DNA from: Psychrobacter sp. BI730
Lineage (GTDB): Bacteria > Pseudomonadota > Gammaproteobacteria > Pseudomonadales > Moraxellaceae
DNA length: 64,000 nt
Direction: 5' to 3'
Assembly (NCBI RefSeq): GCF_013414195.1
Contig: NZ_JAATTV010000001.1
Span: forward strand, 124,001-188,000
Below the pieces are notes generated by a model, which ran no database searches, was not told the DNA's origin, and saw only the letters and a program-made list of their open reading frames with translations. This document shows, piece by piece, positions 60,514 to 64,000 of this stretch (position 1 is the stretch's first letter; the number at the start of each line of letters is the position of its first letter). The position numbers and the translations under genes were made by a program.

Positions 60514-61308
60514 ATGAATAACACAATAAATCAAAAACCAGTACGCGAAATCATGACCGTGGCTCACAAGCAAATGATTACTCCGCACTACATCCGTATA
60601 TACCTCACAGGCCAAGCAGATACTATTGCCAATATCGCGACAATGACTGTTGGCGCAAATAACAAAGTACTTATCCCTGTCGATAAAGCTCAGCCAATTG
60701 ACCTAAATGACAATACTACTTTTGTAGTTCGCACTTATACTCATCGCGGCGCTGATGTAGCAAAACAACAGATTTGGATTGATTTTGTCGCTCATGGTGA
60801 TGAGGCGCCCGCTTCAGGCTGGGCCACTCATGCTGAGGTTGGCGACGAGATTGGTATCTTAATGAAGCCTAAAACCAAAGCGCTTTGTCCTGATGCAGAT
60901 AATTTTCTACTGATTGGCGATGCCACAGCGATACCAGTGCTCGGTTCAATATTAGAAACCTTGCCTGCCAGCGCGACTGGTCAATGCATCATCGAAGTAC
61001 ACGGTGTAGAAGATGAGCAAGAGTTGTCGACAGCGGCCAATATCACCATGACATGGTTACATAACCCAGATCCAACGCAAGGCAGTCAATTAATCGACAC
61101 AGTAAAATCTCTCGATTTGCCAACTGCAGAGCAGAGCCGTTTTGCTTATATCGCTAGCGAATTCTCATCTGTCAAAGCCCTTCGTCATTACCTAAAGGTC
61201 GAGCAACAGTGGTCTAAGGATGAGCTATATGCCTTTTCTTACTGGAAAGCAGGTGTTGCAGAAGACCAATCTGTAAGCGATCGACAGGCAGAAAAAAACA
61301 CCGACTAA
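60514..61308 (+). CDS. Siderophore-interacting protein (FAD-dependent ferric-chelate reductase)
   Basis: A 264-residue flavoprotein of the ViuB/YqjH (SIP) family, which releases iron from ferric siderophores in the cytoplasm by reduction. The FAD domain includes TPHYIRIYLTGQ and RTYTHRG (the R-x-Y-[ST] FAD motif), followed by DFVAHGDEAPASGWA. The C-terminal NAD(P)H-binding SIP domain has FLLIGDATAIPVLGSILETL and YIASEFSSVKALRHYL, with SYWKAGVAED close to the end. It lies 16 bp after the MarR-type gene with a shared promoter, and a DUF2798 protein gene follows 30 bp later. Confidence 0.9.
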   Translation: MNNTINQKPVREIMTVAHKQMITPHYIRIYLTGQADTIANIATMTVGANNKVLIPVDKAQPIDLNDNTTFVVRTYTHRGADVAKQQIWIDFVAHGDEAPASGWATHAEVGDEIGILMKPKTKALCPDADNFLLIGDATAIPVLGSILETLPASATGQCIIEVHGVEDEQELSTAANITMTWLHNPDPTQGSQLIDTVKSLDLPTAEQSRFAYIASEFSSVKALRHYLKVEQQWSKDELYAFSYWKAGVAEDQSVSDRQAEKNTD

Positions 61309-61338
61309 TTAAACGCTCTTTATGATAGGAAAATAACG

Positions 61339-61869
61339 ATGTCTCCAAATACTATGCCAGTAAATACCGAGACCCTGCTCATTGATGGTTCTAAAAGTGG
61401 TAGCGCTAAGAATGATGGCACTAAAAAAACACCGTTGCTCTACAAAGTGTTATTAATACTTGCCTTAATGACTGTCATAGGTGGTCTCTTAACAGGTGTG
61501 ATGACCTATATGAATGTCGGATATTCCGATACATTTTTTATAGACTGGTCTAGAGCGCTACTTGCAGCGTATGCGATTATGCCGATTGGCTTCTTACTGA
61601 TGGGTCTGGTCACAAAATTTATTAATCACAAGCTACCTAATACCAAAGCGTACAAACGCAATCTCATCACAGGTGTAGTGATGGCTTGCATAATGGAGTC
61701 TATGCTGGCCTTTAGTACTGCCTCAAAGACGATCGGTTTTGCTAATCAGACAGCATTTTTGAATGGCTGGTTAGAAGGATTTCTAGTTGCATTACCAGTA
61801 GGATTGACATTAATGGTCATTGTTTCTATGACTATTAAACCAAAAATTGAGGCATTTCTAAAAAGCTAA
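61339..61869 (+). CDS. DUF2798-type small membrane protein
   Basis: A 176-residue protein with four hydrophobic segments: about residues 32-54, 70-95, 112-135 and 147-170. The C-terminal half matches DUF2798 (KRNLITGVVMACIMESMLAF, then NGWLEGFLVALPVGLTLMVI); the first half has a related pair, suggesting two copies of a two-helix unit. The function of DUF2798 is unknown. It is third in the MarR/SIP operon, 30 bp after the SIP gene, so co-regulation by the MarR-type protein is likely. Confidence 0.78.
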   Translation: MSPNTMPVNTETLLIDGSKSGSAKNDGTKKTPLLYKVLLILALMTVIGGLLTGVMTYMNVGYSDTFFIDWSRALLAAYAIMPIGFLLMGLVTKFINHKLPNTKAYKRNLITGVVMACIMESMLAFSTASKTIGFANQTAFLNGWLEGFLVALPVGLTLMVIVSMTIKPKIEAFLKS

Positions 61870-62411
61870 GATATCACAACTATGCTTATTAGGTTTTTCG
61901 GTACTCTACCGCGATGCTAACCAGATTAATGAAAAAGCTTAATAAAATTGAAAAACATAAAGCATTAAGGGCGTGTTGAATATTCAATACGCCCTTGTCA
62001 TGTCAGAAGCTTTCTAATACTATTTTACTGCTTATTATGTCAAAACTTACGTGTATTTAATAAGTCAGTCGTAACAACGTTTAGTGTTAAGTTCGATTTG
62101 AAACAGTCTTTTTTTGTCCATCATATATTGTTACTATTCGACAATATTCCGATGACTAGACAGTACAACTGTCATAATTAATCTAGTTTTGGCTGTATAC
62201 TCTACTGTTATAGAAACGTATAGTCATAATATAAACGCTAGTTATAAGCAGTATCCTACTAGTAGCCGTTTATTTGTATATGGTTGGCACATTGGCGGTA
62301 AATAGAATCTACACCGCTTTGGTGTCTAGACCCATAATGAGTAAGCTAAAAATCTAATGTTCCACTCTGACAATTGTTGATTATTAACTAGGTATCGATA
62401 TCACATATTTT
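61870..62411. other. Intergenic region upstream of the ArsR-type gene
   Basis: About 540 bp of AT-rich DNA. It holds the long palindrome at 61967-61996. Nothing else recognisable was found. Confidence 0.5.
61967..61996. repeat. 30-bp near-perfect palindrome sharing the MITE terminus
   Basis: Two 15-bp arms, AAGGGCGTGTTGAAT and ATTCAATACGCCCTT, are complementary at all but one position, with no spacer. AGGGCGTGTT also begins the MITE-like copy at 13934. It may be a terminator for the MarR operon without a T-run, or two fused ends of a MITE-like element. Confidence 0.55.
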
Positions 62412-62719
62412 ATGAATACAGAAAACATAATATCTGCACTTAACAACCCCATGCGTCGCCAAATCATAAAGTGGTTGAAGGACAGGTCGAACTTTCCAGC
62501 GTCATTACCAGAGCATGCTAATCTGGATGGGGTATGCGTCAGCTACATCCAAGAAAAAGCCGGATTGTCGCAATCAACCATTTCAAATTATATGGGTGTG
62601 TTAAAAAAAGCAGGATTGGTTACGTCCGAACGCATGGTCAATGGACGTTTTATCAGCGTCATGAAGCTAACATCGAAGCATTTCTCAATGAAGTTGAAAA
62701 AGAGCTGTTGAAGCTTTAA
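62412..62719 (+). pseudogene. ArsR-type winged-helix regulator with a probable frameshift near its 3' end
   Basis: The intact frame from 62412 reads as an ArsR-family HTH protein (NPMRRQIIKWLKD, then SYIQEKAGLSQSTISNYMGVL and KKAGLVTSER) but then runs into an unlikely tail and stops at 62711 (99 residues). From about 62633 the -1 frame encodes HGQWTFYQRHEANIEAFLNE and onward to a stop at 62719, which is the normal wing and C-terminal helix of this family. Inserting one C in CGCATGG (CGC-CAT-GGT) restores a continuous protein of about 102 residues. A one-base loss in the genome or a sequencing error are both possible. If real, the wing and dimer helix are lost. Confidence 0.7.
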
Positions 62720-62923
62720 AAATTTCTCATAATCTATAGAACTATTTTCCTTTGTTACAAAACATCTAGATATTTCAATATAACGATTAACTATCTCCAT
62801 ACCGCATCATCCAAACCAGTTACTTCTTCCCTTCTAGCTATCCCTTCTCTTCTGCCATCCTATTAGCTTCTAAAATATTTACTCACAAAGAATATAATCT
62901 TCTAATCAGGTTTTAATTTGCAT

Positions 62924-62950
62924 AAAAAAAGCCGAGATACATTCAGCTTT
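62924..62950 (-). terminator. Intrinsic terminator of the SulP-type gene
   Basis: On the minus strand AAAGCTGA pairs with CTCGGCTT (one wobble) and is followed by seven T residues, about 40 bp after the stop. Confidence 0.75.
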
Positions 62951-62990
62951 ATAATATTTATCAATATGACACTATTAATACGTAGCTAAT

Positions 62991-64000
62991 TTAATGCGCG
63001 CCTAAGCTTTGCTCAGCATCTGGCTTATCATGCACACCGAAATTATCTATCATCGCCTGGCTCGCCTCGTTCAAACCGATGAGCTCTACTTCAGTGCCTT
63101 CACGGCGAAATTTAATAATCACTTTATCTATGGCAGCGACTGCTGTCACGTCCCAAAAATGCGCGCGCGACACGTCAATGACCACGTTAGAGACAGATTC
63201 TTTAATATCAAAGGAATCAATCATACGCTCTACTGATGAGAAAAATACCTGCCCATCAACTCGATAATAACGCGTTTTCGCTGCTTCATCCATGTGACTA
63301 TGCACACTCATATAGCGCTCAATCTTATTGGCAAAGAACAGTGCTGACAGCAGCACGCCAATCAATACGCCATAGGCCAAGTTATGCGTTGCGACCACCA
63401 CAGCAACGGTCGTAATCATGACCACATTACTTTGCAGTGGCTTGGTTTTTAGCTCTTTAAACGAACCCCAGTTAAAAGTACCGATAGACACCATAATCAT
63501 TACAGCGACCAATGCGGCCATTGGAATAATCTTTAGCCAATCGCTTAAGAACACAACCATCAATAATAAAAATACGCCTGCCACTAAGGTAGAGAGACGT
63601 GTATAGCCGCCTGATTTGACGTTGATGATCGACTGGCCAATCATCGCACAGCCTGCCATCCCGCCAAAAAAGCTACTAACCACATTGGCAATACCTTGGC
63701 CTTTGCACTCTTGCGTACGGTCGCCTTTGGTATCAGTTAAATCATCTACGATAGTCATCGTCATCATAGACTCAAGTAAGCCCACTATCGCCAAACTGAT
63801 AGAGTACGGAAAAATAATAATCAACGTATCTAAGTTCAACGGGATATCAGGTATCAAAAACATCGGCAGGGTATCAGGTAGCTGACCCATATCATTGATG
63901 GTTCGAGCCTCTGCACCTAATAAGATGGCTATAGCCGTGACCAGTACAATACTGACCAATGGCGATGGAATCACTTTACCGATCTTTGGGATATATGGAT
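62991..64000 (-). CDS. SulP-family anion transporter with STAS domain (5' end beyond the window)
   Basis: The frame is open from its stop at 62991 to the window edge, so the N-terminal part is missing; a GTG at 63972 is only an internal codon (IGKVIPSPLVSIVLV reads through it). Membrane segments continue with FPYSISLAIVGLLESMMTMT, and DLTDTKGDRTQECKGQGIAN, FFGGMAGCAMIGQS are typical of SulP carriers, especially the bicarbonate/sulfate type near BicA. A C-terminal STAS domain (residues DGQVFFSSVERMIDSF, ARFWDVTAV-like RAHFWDVTAVAAIDKVI) ends the protein. Transport of sulfate or bicarbonate is likely; which one cannot be told. Confidence 0.88.
   Translation of the reverse strand, partial: PYIPKIGKVIPSPLVSIVLVTAIAILLGAEARTINDMGQLPDTLPMFLIPDIPLNLDTLIIIFPYSISLAIVGLLESMMTMTIVDDLTDTKGDRTQECKGQGIANVVSSFFGGMAGCAMIGQSIINVKSGGYTRLSTLVAGVFLLLMVVFLSDWLKIIPMAALVAVMIMVSIGTFNWGSFKELKTKPLQSNVVMITTVAVVVATHNLAYGVLIGVLLSALFFANKIERYMSVHSHMDEAAKTRYYRVDGQVFFSSVERMIDSFDIKESVSNVVIDVSRAHFWDVTAVAAIDKVIIKFRREGTEVELIGLNEASQAMIDNFGVHDKPDAEQSLGAH

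Noticed and set aside
62600..62719. Programmed ribosomal frameshift in the ArsR-type gene
   Set aside because: There is no slippery heptamer or downstream structure at the junction, so a simple one-base deletion or sequencing error is the better explanation.

Overview
This 64 kb window looks like chromosomal DNA from a Moraxellaceae gammaproteobacterium, most likely Psychrobacter. That is judged from moderate-to-low G+C, AT-rich gene borders, the protein sequences, and gene sets such as rluD-pgeF divergent from bamD and a dnaG-rpoD pair. No rRNA, tRNA, CRISPR, prophage or intact insertion sequence was recognised. The only mobile-looking DNA is a pair of 171-bp MITE-like repeats near mnmG. Most of the window is core metabolism, with one large accessory catabolic locus.

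Layout. 1-2.1 kb: the 5' end of an unidentified minus-strand gene and an AmpG-type muropeptide permease. 2.7-10.6 kb: katG, a CysB-family LysR regulator, a PQQ-dependent membrane glucose dehydrogenase, a luciferase-like monooxygenase and a small membrane protein. 10.7-21 kb: an AEC transporter, mnmG, two MITE-like repeats, an orphan hypothetical gene, grxD, ispF, mnmA, purB, a small lipoprotein and a RoxA-like ribosomal oxygenase. 21-27 kb: a proline-catabolism operon, in which PutA is split and its C-terminal ALDH-like domain is a separate gene, followed by an AzgA-type purine permease. 27.8-31.5 kb: tolQ-tolR-tolA-tolB.

32-47 kb: a complete purine-to-glyoxylate locus. A plus-strand NCS2 permease, a minus-strand TetR/RutR-like regulator and the plus-strand operon uraD-uraH-puuD-puuE-alc-allA face the minus-strand operon xdhA-xdhB-xdhC-guaD. 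Together they would take guanine to xanthine, urate, 5-hydroxyisourate, OHCU, allantoin, allantoate, ureidoglycolate, and finally glyoxylate plus urea. A shared 20-bp near-palindrome resembling the RutR operator lies upstream of each of the three transcription units. This is the best candidate in the window for an undescribed regulatory system.

47-64 kb: a 41-residue lipoprotein, a flavodoxin-like oxidoreductase, a YeeE/YedE transporter, pgeF, rluD, bamD, dnaG with a long Asn/Asp/Gln-rich insert, rpoD, a MarR-regulated siderophore-interacting-protein operon whose promoter overlaps two operator copies, an ArsR-type gene that appears frameshifted near its 3' end, and a SulP/STAS transporter running off the window. 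Many genes are bounded by clear intrinsic terminators.
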